64,000 nt of DNA, from contig JALJCO010001037.1 in assembly GCA_023101725.1 (NCBI GenBank), positions 310,001-374,000 of the forward strand, written 5' to 3'. A model generated the notes under the pieces. It searched no databases. It saw only the letters and a list, made by a program, of their open reading frames with translations, and was not told where the DNA came from. The position numbers were made by a program, and so were the translations under genes. Origin of the DNA: Atherinomorus stipes (Eukaryota > Chordata > Actinopteri > Atheriniformes > Atherinidae). This document shows, one piece after another, positions 34,274-46,900 of this stretch; position 1 is the first letter of the stretch, and the number at the start of each line of letters is the position of its first letter.

Positions 34274-37200
34274 GTGAGTCGTCGTCCCCCCCCCCCAAAC
34301 ACACACACACACATCATTCTGCTTTGAGGTGCATAGAGACAAGCACATTGTCAATATCTGATTGCCTAAATTGTATTAATTGCTTATCAAGTGCAAGTTG
34401 GCAGTGAAATGGATGTTGAACGGGAAGCTTTGAAGCTTGTTTGGCTTGGTTAGATTTTAGTTGTCCGCATTTTTAGATGTGAAGCTCAAAGTTGAAAAGT
34501 GACTTTGATTGTGCTGCAATTAAAGTTTGACCCTTTTTTGCCCATAGGTTATGATTTCTGGAGGTCTGGAAAACTAAGCCTTAATTTTCTGTTTTGATCC
34601 CTTTAACTCTCATCTGGACAGGCTGTGTACAGTCAGGCGTTTCCTTTTCTTGGTCTGACACTTTTATTAAGCTGAATTATGATAATGGAACTCGGTCACT
34701 GATTTTTGTTTACGTTTTGCATGTTACAGCAGTTTCGTTTATCTGATGAAGTGAGGAAGTTTCATGTGGTGCTGTTAAACGAGAGCAGAATCTCGTGAAG
34801 TTTTCAGTTCCTCCATCTCCAACCTGAATAAACTAAGCTGCAGAGTGGATAGTAGATAAACAAGAAAAGAAAGAATGCACATTGATGTTTGTCCTATTTA
34901 GATTGTCTGCAGTTGGTCTCCTCACACATAGAATAGTATTGTGTGGGCTAAGAGTGTGACTGGGGATGTCATGATTAGAGATTTTCTTGGCACAATTATA
35001 GTCAAAGAAATTTTCACAACTTAATATATAAATGCTGCCCTTACAAGGGTTTGTCACATTTCATTCTTTTATAATGTTCCTTATTTGCATCTGTGGATTT
35101 GTTATACAGTTATATAGTATTTGTGTTTTAATTGCTTTTTGAACAACTGAACATTATTTCATCTGACCAGTTTGGCTTTGACTGTGACTAGACATTTGCT
35201 CTCACTTTGCAATAAAAATATCAGGATATATATTGTATATCGATATTCAGCCTAAATATATCGGAATATGACCCATATGACATATGGTCCATATGTCCCA
35301 GTTCTCACGTCAATTATGCGTTGAATTATTTCACACGCTGCTTTTTATGTCAAGCTTTGCAGTAGGGCTGTACGATATACTGATGTATTGTGATATATTT
35401 ATATGAGAGAGATATATTTACACATATTGTTATATCACGGTATTATGCAAGTTTTTTGGTCCATATCGCCCAGCCCTACTTTACAGGTTGGTGAGTTGTT
35501 CACCACAGTTATTTTTTCATTTTCTATAACCCAAAAAGTCAGACAAGGATGACTTGGTTTGTTTTGTTTGGAGGGAATAACTTTCTCTGCAGTATTGTCC
35601 TACTCTAAGACGCCTCTTTAACTCGCATGGAACGAAAACAAAACAACACAAGTGGCAACACGAGCACGTTGCTTTGTTCCACCCATAAGTTTAGCTGATC
35701 TATCACTATGGTTTAGATGTAATCTTTCATAGGAAATGATATTAAGGATCTTTATGATTAATTGATAGAAGCGTTTAATACTGCAGTTAATTGTGAAGTC
35801 AAATCATTGTGACATCCCTACATGTGATGAAGGGTTCAAAGTTATTTTTTATAAACTACAAGAAAATTACATCAGCCCCTGGCAAGTTATACAGTGGTAT
35901 TGACCATGAATTTTCAAATTGATGCAACCCTGAAGAACATTAATTTTCTAATGCTGATTTAGAAATGAGTTTTTCATTGTGTCTAAATCAGCAGCATTAT
36001 GTTAGAATGAGCATAATCAGAATGAGCTTGGGCCTTTGTCCATGGGGGGCTCTGGCTCTGGGCCTTCCTCTGCTGCCTTCTGGGTAAATGCATATCCATC
36101 TCTGTGGTGTGGTGGCTTGGATCTGTGCCCCGGGAATGCTGTTAGTTGCTGAGTCTTGGGGTCCCACAGGCTTCCTCCACCCTTTTGCATATACATGGCT
36201 GCATTTGCACCATCACATTCATCTTGGAAAACTTTTTGTTCCTCATGGTCATTGTACTTTCCAGTGGGTGTGTACCAATGGCTACTTTTTAGTTTTTTGT
36301 TGGTTGTTCTGTATGTTGTTTTTTTGTTTGTTTGTTTGTTTGTTTTTTTAAATGCTTTGGTAGTTTCTATGATTTGGTTTGTTCTCAGCCTGTTTGTGCC
36401 CTATAGGTGCTCCTAATGATTATCAGCTTTGTTTTCCAGCAAAGGCAGTGGGAAGTTCTGATCTTCTGTGCAGCGGCAGCAGTCAGCTGTATTGCCATAT
36501 CTTCACTTTTCATCCTTTATCTTTTCTTTTTACCTTGTCAAGTCAAGCAATTTATGTAAAAAGAAAAAAAAATTCAAAAGGAATTTAAAAGAAAACACGT
36601 TCAGATCAAAAGGAGCCTTATACTCTTAAAGCTCCCTTTGGCGAACCAAATATGTTTGGCACAACATGGTAGCCATACCACCATTCTGCTTGCTATGATA
36701 CTGGACAGGGCAAGTTTCGGGAAAATACTTTAACAGGTTGACGTGAAATTTCAACCAGTGGTTAATGCATTGTGTTGCGTAGATGATGTCCTACATTGTT
36801 AAAGCTAGCCAGTGTCAACTTCATCATCCTGTGGTAGAGTCAGGACAATGTACTTAACATTGTGTAGCATCACATTTGGTGTACATCCATATCTTCATGG
36901 GAATGTCAAACTTATAAAATCTAAAGCCACTTATCAGCAGCCATCTTTCTTCTCTCCGGACTCCACATGTAGTAAGCTTGTCGGATGTTGGCGAAGTTTA
37001 CGTTCGTGGGCTTAATGAAATTTAGTTAGGCCCCGCCTATTTCCCTGTCATGCACTCTGCATGCTGTGTTCACGTGCAGAGCAGATGTGTAACAGTAGAG
37101 TAGCTACTACTGTTGACATCCTTGTGAGATGATTTAATTGTCTGCATTTTGAACGTGTGGCATGGGCAGTATAGACATGGTGGCCTGTCACGGCTGTGTC

Positions 37201-39463
37201 AGTGTAGGGGAAACACTGTACCTTTGCCTGCTTGTGACTAGAGCCGATTTCCCACACTGATTGTGTATAATAGAGAAGTGCTCGGTAAAGAATCAGGAGG
37301 CAACTCTTGTAACTAAATAACCATGACCTGTTTTAATTTCTCTGCTTTCACAAGCCTGTAACTCTCCTATTGATCATGGGTGTGACATTTTGTGTCCTGT
37401 CAGAGTGCGAAGGCCAAGACTGAGACAGAGCAGTGCACCTGAAGTTTAGCAGACCAGCAGTCGAGGTTTGATCATGCTTTCTTCAGGATGTTTTGTTTAT
37501 TTTAGCATGTGGTTTGTGGCGGTGGTGTAAAGCATTTGGGATGTATATACTGATATCTTCCTTTTTATCAATGAAATGAAAAATGTAGCTGTTTCTCACC
37601 GATTTCTGGAAGCAGTTTTCAGCAGAATTATTTTGTTGGATGTGGTTTGGTTGTAGGTTAGATGCTGAAGCTGACATCTTTTGCTAGAATGAGAGTCCAA
37701 AACAACTCAAATATTCAGTTTAAAAATAGAAAATAGAAGAAATCCTTCAAATTTTCCAATTTCTTAAGGCAGTCTGGCAAGTTACAGATGGTTCCCTTTT
37801 TCAACACACCTGATTTAAATTAATGAATAGCTGTTGGATTAATTTAATTTGAATCAGGTGTGTTAGAGCAGGAAACACTGAGGACTAGATTTGCCAAGCC
37901 CAGACCTACACGATCATGATAGAAAACGATTAAACCCAAATTAAATACATATTTTTTACGTGACATTGTTAGGAGAGTTTGCACAACTAGTAGTGGTGAT
38001 GTAATAACCATGGTAGGAGATTAGATCTTTACTAAATGACTAGTTTTATCTGTTATTAAGTAATCCAAATTGGATTATGTTTTTGCTATTTGGTTCTCTT
38101 ACCCTCATGCTTGAAGCTAATTCTCAGAAATGCATATTTTATTTAAACTAAAAGGCAGAGGAGGTGAATTTTCACAGCTTTGTGTGGACTAACATGAATA
38201 CAAAGACGTCAGATAACCCACAGTGATAAGTTCCAGTGTAACTCTCTGGCTTCATTAGTGACTAAGAATGTGCAACACGTGAAGCAACTTTAACCCTAAT
38301 CCATCTTCTAAGTCTGTTGGGTGTGTCTGAATACATACTGTAGGTTTTAATCAGATATTTGCCATTACTTAAATCACAGTTTATCTTTTTCATCAGAGTG
38401 ACGGAGAAGAAGCCTCCGCCGGTTATTAAATTGTAAACTATTCTTAGAAAGGTTGCATCAGGACCTGTGATCCCTCTGAGCTGATAGTTTAGTGCTCTGT
38501 CTGTCATCATCCATCATGGTGACCAAACAGCCATCAGTCATTTCTTCACTTTGTACCCGGATTTGTGGGGTGAAGGAGGTCTAAAAGATATTACAACTAG
38601 TATTGAATGAGTTTCAATGTGGAAAACTATTTTTACTGGTTGAAATGAACAATATAAAAGTGTGGTTTTTTTTTTTCATAGTCAGAGAACCACCAGAAAA
38701 CCACATCATCTTCAATATGATGGAGCCTCCTGTATTTTAAGTTTCTGTTTCTGTAGAGCACCACAGTACTGAGGAAGTTTATCTGCATGTTTGACAGATT
38801 TTTTTTTCTTCTCCATTTTCTTTTCACACCAGTCTAGATTATAGTATAAAACTGGCTTTATCGAGAACAGAATGATGCAGAATAGATATTTAACCATTGA
38901 ACAATGTCCATGTGCATTGAAAAGTTTAGAGAAAGTTTAATTCAGTTCACAAGGAAACGTTGAAGTGGATTTTAGATTCATTCGGACATCATATAAAAGC
39001 CAAATATCCTTAACTTTTTGTGAGTAGTGTGTATGTGTGTGTGTGTGTGTGTGTGTGTATATTAGGGCTGGACAATTAATCGAATTTTAATCGTGATTTC
39101 AATTTTGCCTTTTCAAAATCACAAAAACACTGTAATCAAAGAAAAACAATTAATCCTGAAGTGAACAGACTGGTGTAGTTATGGGAAGCAAACTGCAGGG
39201 AGTATAGAACAGGAATGCATGTAGACTTAGTATTAATTTTTATTGCTATTATTATTATATTGAATAGTATTCTTATTTTACTCCTTTACTTGTTTCTAAT
39301 TGTTTTTCGGTGTAATTTTTAAAAAAGTTATATTTCAAGTTGAGTTATGTGGTTCAATAAACACTTTTTATAAAATCAATGAATAATCGTGTATATTAAT
39401 CGTGATTTCAATATCAGTCAAAACAATCGTGATGATCATTTTTTCCATAATCGTCCAGCCCTA

Positions 39464-39499
<36 letters not shown>

Positions 39500-40925
39500 A
39501 TGTATATCAGGGCTTGAAATTCACTTCTCAAAATGGAGGGGGAATTCCCCCCCTTACATGCTTCACCAAGGGGGGATTTGGATACTTTGGGGGGGGATAT
39601 TTACAGGGCGCTTTACCACAGGTCTTACAGCGTCCTACCCGTACCTCAGATTAATAAGGAGCATTAATTTGTCTTTTTCGTCCTTAGTTTTCATTTTAAC
39701 CAGCTCTCTTGTTCTCCATTCTATTTCAGTTATCAGTTTTTACCAACTTAATATAAAAAGTATATATTGCAGTAATCTGTTGCATCTTTCAGCTGCATAA
39801 TTATAATAAGTGGTTCTGGTGGTTCTTTCTTCCAGCTCGGTTCTGTTCTCCTTCCTCTACGTCATCTCTTGCATTTGATAGAAGTTCTGTTAAAATAAAA
39901 CTGGTCTTGGGGAGGACAGAGCATCTTCTACATGCAAAGCTAGAAAACTGTCAGAAACTTAATGAATATAATAACACATTTAAGAACACCTTTAAGAACA
40001 CCCAAAGATACTTAATAGGAAAGAAAATGGAAAAACAGAGAAAACAATAAAGAAGCTAAGATAAACAAGAACAAGTGAAGAGTAGTCAGAATGTGAGAAA
40101 ATGATGAGGAAACATTCCCAAAATCAACTTCTTTCTCCAAAATAATACAAAATTTCGATTTTTGATATGACATATTTAATGCTCTTTAGCCTATGCGTCA
40201 AAATATAAAATGTATTCCTAATATCAAACTATTATTTATCAATATTATCTTTATCTATGAATCGATCTCATATTCAGCTGCCATGTGAGAAACGGTGACG
40301 CAGCGCTGATGTTGGTCTCATCACACCAACATTAAACTGAGCAGCTCGTGCCTTCGTCATTATGATGAAACACGGATATTGTGAGCCAGTTAGGCTAAAA
40401 CTTTTCTTTGGGCTGCTTGGTAACGTAACCAGCACCGGCGCTACCTGAGGATCCGGAGGATTTGGGTCGTAAACGAGACCGACACCGGCGCTGCCACAGC
40501 GACTGGTGTTGGTCCAGACCAGCTTCCCTCCAGGTGACCCGAAGTTACATTTACGTTATAAGACTCCGTGAAAGTATCGTCTTATTGGTGGGAAATCCGC
40601 CAACTATGGCTGGTTTATCAACATGAGGGAAGCTGCGACAACTGACAGTTAAGAGAGGGAGAGAGAGAAAGGGAGCGCGCGCTTTATTAAAGAGCCGACG
40701 CGGGAGGCGACGTCACTCCTTCTGAATGAAAGGAGAGGGAGCGATGTCGCCTCAAACGTGTCGAGCCCTTTATTCTACGTTATTTTATGGCTCCGATGCA
40801 AACGCTCACTGCACATTACGTCGCTGCAATTGCAAGCGGGAATTTCCCGCATTATAAGAGCGAAGTTTGCGGGAATTGATGGTATTATGCGCGATTCCCG
40901 CAATCCCGCAGCGAATTTCAGGCCC

Positions 40926-40994
<69 letters not shown>

Positions 40995-43900
40995 GTATGT
41001 ACATGTATCAAGGCCCAGCTGCCTATGTAAGGTGATTGATGCTGTTATAGCACCAGTTTTTTTCAGGGTTGGCTCCAGTGGTTCGAGCTATGTCAATTGT
41101 TGATATGGTTAAAAGGTACTAAAGTTCAAAATTATACAGTTTCTTGATAAATAAGCCTGATTAAAACTGCACTGGATGGGGGAATAAAGGTGATTGTTTT
41201 TAACTTTAGACCTGTCAGCACGGCTAATTCTTCTTGATTCTGTCCCCAAAGTCTTCTCACAAACCCTGCAGGGTTGATATACAGTAACACAAGGTGGACT
41301 TTGGCCCCAGACTGAACCATTAGGGCCAAATGGAGTCACTCAGTTGGTAGTCACTTTTGAATTGCGGGTGTGACAAGCGAACACGACTTTTCTATTAACC
41401 TTTTAACTCACTGCTGTTAGGATTTGTGATCCTCTTCTAAGAAAAGACACGGCTGATTGGATTGAGAGAATTGTAGTAGTTGTGTAAACACGATTAAAAC
41501 CAGACGCTTGCTATTCCTCCTGCAGATGTCATGTGATCGTACTGAGCAGGGTCGGGACCAGTTTTCTGATATGGTGACTGAGGTTCTTGGTTTGGAGTGG
41601 AAAAAAGTTTTTGCTAATGCAGATTGAGTCCTGCACTGTGGTTTGAGAAGGAAAGTGTTTTTTGTCCCAGTTCGGTTTTCTTCACTCTGTCTCAGATGTT
41701 AATGAAGAGTCTTTTTATTCATTCATTCATTCATTCATTCATTCATTCGGGAATTCTTCTTTTGTATTTCAATAGCTTGAAGAAAATCCTCTCTGTGGGG
41801 AAAATATACATTCTCTCAGCACGGTGAAGCGTTGATACTAACACTTCAGCCCAGATGAAGCATAGAGATTTGACTGTATAATGCTGGCACAGGGTTTTGT
41901 TCCTTTGGTTCCCTGATGACTTTCAATCAGCCACTTGAAATTGGAAAGAATGTGTAGCTAAGGAAATGGGCAGAAAGTAAGTGGAAGGCCTTTAGGCAAA
42001 GGAAAGGTTCTTTTTCCTGTGAGCTCCAAAATTAGGAAATGGAAAGAGCCTGCCGTCTTTTTCCACTGTCAGTTATACATGCTCAAGATTGGAAATAAGA
42101 TTGCCAACCAAAAGGAAGGGGCAAACTCTCCCAGACAGAGTTTGGTGGGCTAAAGCTTAAGGCTGTAGGTCATGGTGGGAAAGTGGTTGGAGAACCAAAT
42201 TAACACTTCCAGGGTTGACACACACGTACACATGCATACACAACTCAGGATATCAAGGTTTCTAACTGAAGAGTCATCAAGGGTTTGCACAGAAGTTGTC
42301 GTTGAGGCCACATTTTCCTTTTAGTTTCCTTAAAATCCCAAAATCCAACCAGGAAGACGTCCGAACTGTGGAAGCATTAAAACTAAATCTTTAACCCAAA
42401 TTTCAAAATGCCAGTTATTCCCTTAAAACGTAGAAACAGGAGATTGCTGTGAAAGATGCACACTGATCCCTTCATGACTGTAAAACATGAATAAAATGGA
42501 ACAGTTATTAATTATGGAGTACATAACCTTGCAATATTAAAATATTTAATCAAATTAAGAGCAACCAGAGACCTGAAAATATGAAGGGCTGATGCAAGAA
42601 ATGGGAAGAATTTTTTTTTATGAGAAATGTTTGCTAATTCTAAAAGAATATTACAGCTAATTTACAATCACGTAACACAAATTCATTTCCTTATTTGGAG
42701 TTTGTAAAATGTGGTTTAGTACCCTCAAGAAAAAAAATGGTGCCATGATAGCACAAGCCATGTGGTGCTACCAAACCCTTGAGTTTTCAACCTCATTCTT
42801 TATTCACACACAAGCATCCACTGTGAGAGTCAGAGTGGTGCACCATATGTCATGCGCATATGTGTTAGAAACACACCAAATATTGGAAATGACCTACTTA
42901 TAGCTGTGCATCCGTTACAAATAGAAATGAGTTGAAACTAAAAAAAACTGATGTCTTTTTGTAAATGTTACTCGAAGTAAACCTTTACTTGGGTCTCTCA
43001 CTCTTTTCTGAATGCAGAATTAATAGTAAGCAGCATAAAGTGTGCTGATGTTTTTATTTAGAGCTACAGTTTTGAAAAGAGAGTTTAAAGCACTAAATAT
43101 GTTCATTCGAGATAATGATCATTTAAGATGAGCAGTAAGCAGCTTGATTTTATGATAATGTCTTTTTTTTTCTCTCAGATTTACACAGTGACCAGTTTGG
43201 TCGCCGTTGTTCCTCACTTGTTCATAAATGTCAATAAAAATAACCCGTTCTGGCTTTAAAATGGTGATTGGCTTATTGATTCCTCGACTTGAGGAAAACG
43301 ACAAAAAGAGATTTTTTAAATTCTTTCTTTATCCTCAGAAAAGAATGTGACAGTATGTTTCAAAGTGTGGTATGCTGTGTCAGGATGCAACGTGACTGTC
43401 TTGTCACTCTCTTCAACCATTGTTACCAGATTTAACTTCTAGTTTGCTTGACTGAAAATGTGGTTTAAAAGAAAAATGGAAATTGGCTTAACTTGCATAC
43501 ATTATAGAAACGATCACCTTTGCCTTTAGTTATGGGCAGGGGATTTAATCAATCAGTACATTATTAAATATTAGGGATGCACGATATAATCTGCCCCCTA
43601 TCGGTATCGGCCTATATCGGCCTTCAAACTGAAAATCGGATATCGGCCACCCCCATATCAGATATTTAACTGATATCAAACTGATCAGCCCACTTTTTTT
43701 CTAAATAAATAAAAAAAAAAAACGAAAAACTTCTTTTTTACAGACTTTAAAACCTCTAAAGACTAGGGGTGGGAAAAAATAGTGATACACTGAAATATCG
43801 CAACAATTACATATACTGATGTCATATTGGGATTTAAAAACGCAGTATCGATCTATTTTACTAATGAAATCTCGTGATATTTCATAGTGCCATTATGAAA

Positions 43901-46900
43901 TTTTGCGAGAATTCACAAAAATTTTGCTTTATTTTCATAAACTATCATATTGACATTTAAAAATGTGGTATCGATCTATTTCACTAACGAAATCTCGTGA
44001 TATTTCATCATTTTGTTATGAAATCTTGTGAGAATTCATGAAATATCGTGAGATTTTGTACCAGAACAATGAAATCTAGTGAGATTTTGCAAGTGAAATA
44101 GATTGATGCTGCGTTTTTAAATATCGATTTGATATCAGCATATAAAAATATTGCGATATTTCAGTGTATTGATATTTTTTCCCACCCCTAGTTTTCAAAG
44201 TGTCGGAAACTGATACCATCACTGCAATTTTTTTTTCAGCTTAAATATCGGTATCGATATCAGTTATCGGCCACATGAGTTTTAAAATATCGGCATATCG
44301 GATATCAGCATCCCTATTAAATATTAAGATTAGCTGTAATTAAACTTGTTAACATTAAGCAATTGTTTATGTCTAGCAGATCTGGATCAAGGTATAATTT
44401 TACAGGTTTGTCCTACAGGGTTCTCAAACACAAAACATGACCTCAGTAAATCAGCATTCTCAAAACAGCATTAACAAAATGCTGACCCCTGGTTTTATTC
44501 ATTTATTGGTTGATTGATTGATCGACTGATTGGAATAAAAACAGTAGTATTAAGCCATGACATTATGCATTGCACGCTAAAGTTTGCTTGCTGGACCCTG
44601 GATGTATCTGTTTGCCACTGTGCCATGAAGGTGGATGGTCACTGACTTCCTCTGGGGGCCAGTGCTGAGTCTCCCAAAGGTGAGCAGGTATGGACCTCCA
44701 CCTGGGCCTCTGTTGTTTCTGTTGTCTGCCACAGCAGGCTTTTGTCTGTGACCAGACAGGGTGTGATAGTTGGCTTTGCAAGACTTACTGTGTGGTGTTT
44801 TCACCCTGGATGTCCGTCACATGCTTCCAGGTACCCAACGGTCCTCCCTCCTCATGTGGAAGCACATCTTCCGTATTTTTCATGAAGTAGTTGATGAGAA
44901 AAGAAGCTCATCTTTAATGTTTTGTCCTATGAAAGTGGTATAATAGTGCCTTGAATTTGAATTTTTCTTATTTCAGTGTAAGCCTGGTCATTTTTGCCCC
45001 ACTAATGTAGCTTCTCAGTAAACACAAGGTGTGAATACTTGTGCATACCTAGAAATGTTAAATTGAAAATACTTCATCACCTTGAACCACTTCTATTGGC
45101 ATCATGCAACTCTAATGGTGAAAATGTGTTTTACCACAGTTATGGTGAATTAGCAGCTGGCTCACTCTCTCCAGTAACTGTGCGGCTGTCGCATTGAGAA
45201 GATGAGCCTTAGGTCCCCAGACAGACAGATGAGTCCAGATTCAGCTGTTTTTGTTTCTTCCCCTGAAGGACTCTTTCCATGTCTGCCGTCTCTGGCTCCG
45301 TCTGCTGCTGCGAGCTCACCTCCATCAGAGGTGGCAGAGCAATAAACCCAGCGCTATGCCGGCTGCCCTGCATTGACACTGACAATAACTCGTCTCTGTC
45401 CACAGCTCATGATGAATAACATTGTCGTTTCCTCCCAAAATACATTCTCAATCAGGGCAGGGGCTAACCTTTTCGTTCTGTGTGAAGGAAGAGCATTTAA
45501 AATTTTGTAAAGGTCAAGCAGTGCCCAGTACGTAGACATCCATTGATGTCAGCAGCAGTTTCTATGGCAGCCAGCTAGGACAGGAGTGGTTGTCTTACGT
45601 TAGAGCAGTGTGGAAATATTAGCATAGGCTTCTGTGTGTGTGCATCTGTCTAGCCAGACATCCTGAATGATCTGGTAGTGCAGTGTTGGTGAAATGGGAC
45701 CAGGGACAGTGTCTTGCTGCTCATTTTGTATCCAAACACCTATTTCTTGTTTTCTTCAACTCTTTCTTTAAAACCTGCCTTGCTTGTCTCAACTTGCTAT
45801 CTTTTCAATAAGGAACAGGTTTTCCCAGCCTTTTGGTTTTGTGTTTCCCCTCACAACTTTGCTCATTAGCAGGATAATCCATTAAAACCAGTGCTGACTT
45901 AATTTGAGTGATGCCCTGGGGTTAATTTTTAATGTTCATCGCCGGAAAAGGCTTCGTTTGAGCTCAGGTGAGCGGCTTCAACACTCTGTGCACAGCTCCA
46001 ACATTTTCCTGGAGAATGACTCAGTGCAACAGTGACAAAACAAAAGCAGACACGGATGCTGAACAGCAGCAAGACAGCCAGTCAGCTTCTGCTACGTCAG
46101 CCTAGCCCACCAGGGCAGCAGAGCCTCAGTGCTGTCATCAGATTTGTTGAATCAACCCAGCAGCTTGTATCAGAGGAAAGGGGGGGTGGCAGACGGAGCG
46201 TGGCGTTGGCTGTGATCTAACAAGAATGAGTTGAAGAGGTGTAGTGGAAGCTTTACTTGCAGGAGCCTGGGATACACTTTGAGACGTATAAGGATGATCG
46301 GATGCCTCCTCGTGCCTGCTGGTGGAGATACTCTATTTTTGTGTGCTAGCTATGGATTGGATGCAGTGGAGCCTTCTACCTCCACCAGGAAGCCCCTGGC
46401 CTACTGCGCCTCAGGAGTTGAATGAAACGCTGGCTCTGACCACGGCTCTGGGTTACAGTCTGCTAGCCTGTGAGACATGTATGCTGAACTACTGCTTAGA
46501 TTCTGTGAGTATGTCCAGCAGGACTGTCTGAGCCTGGCCTCTGTCAGCTCACGCCAGGCTGATCCTGTCAGATGATGCTGGTCTGAGAAGTCTGTTGTGG
46601 TCCTTGTACAACATGATTTGAGTCTTTCATTTTTCTTAATCTGATCGCAAATCTGCTTCTGGGTGCTCTGATTAGCTTTTCTCTTTGTTTTTAGAAAGAT
46701 TTAGTTTTATTTACTTTCTCAGGAATGTATTCCATCACAAAATTGCTCCTACAAGAGGTTTACTGGTTCTTTTTGTTGTTAAATAAGCTGTAACATCAGG
46801 CTACTGTCTGGCTTCTTGGCGTTTCTGTGGAAACTTGACACCTAATAACATTTAGGTCTTTGTCTATTGATATGTCAACCCCTTTTCGGCAGTTTTTTTT

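Noticed and set aside
40775..41103. Tyr-Ile repeat proteins
   Set aside because: Translation of the TA microsatellite.
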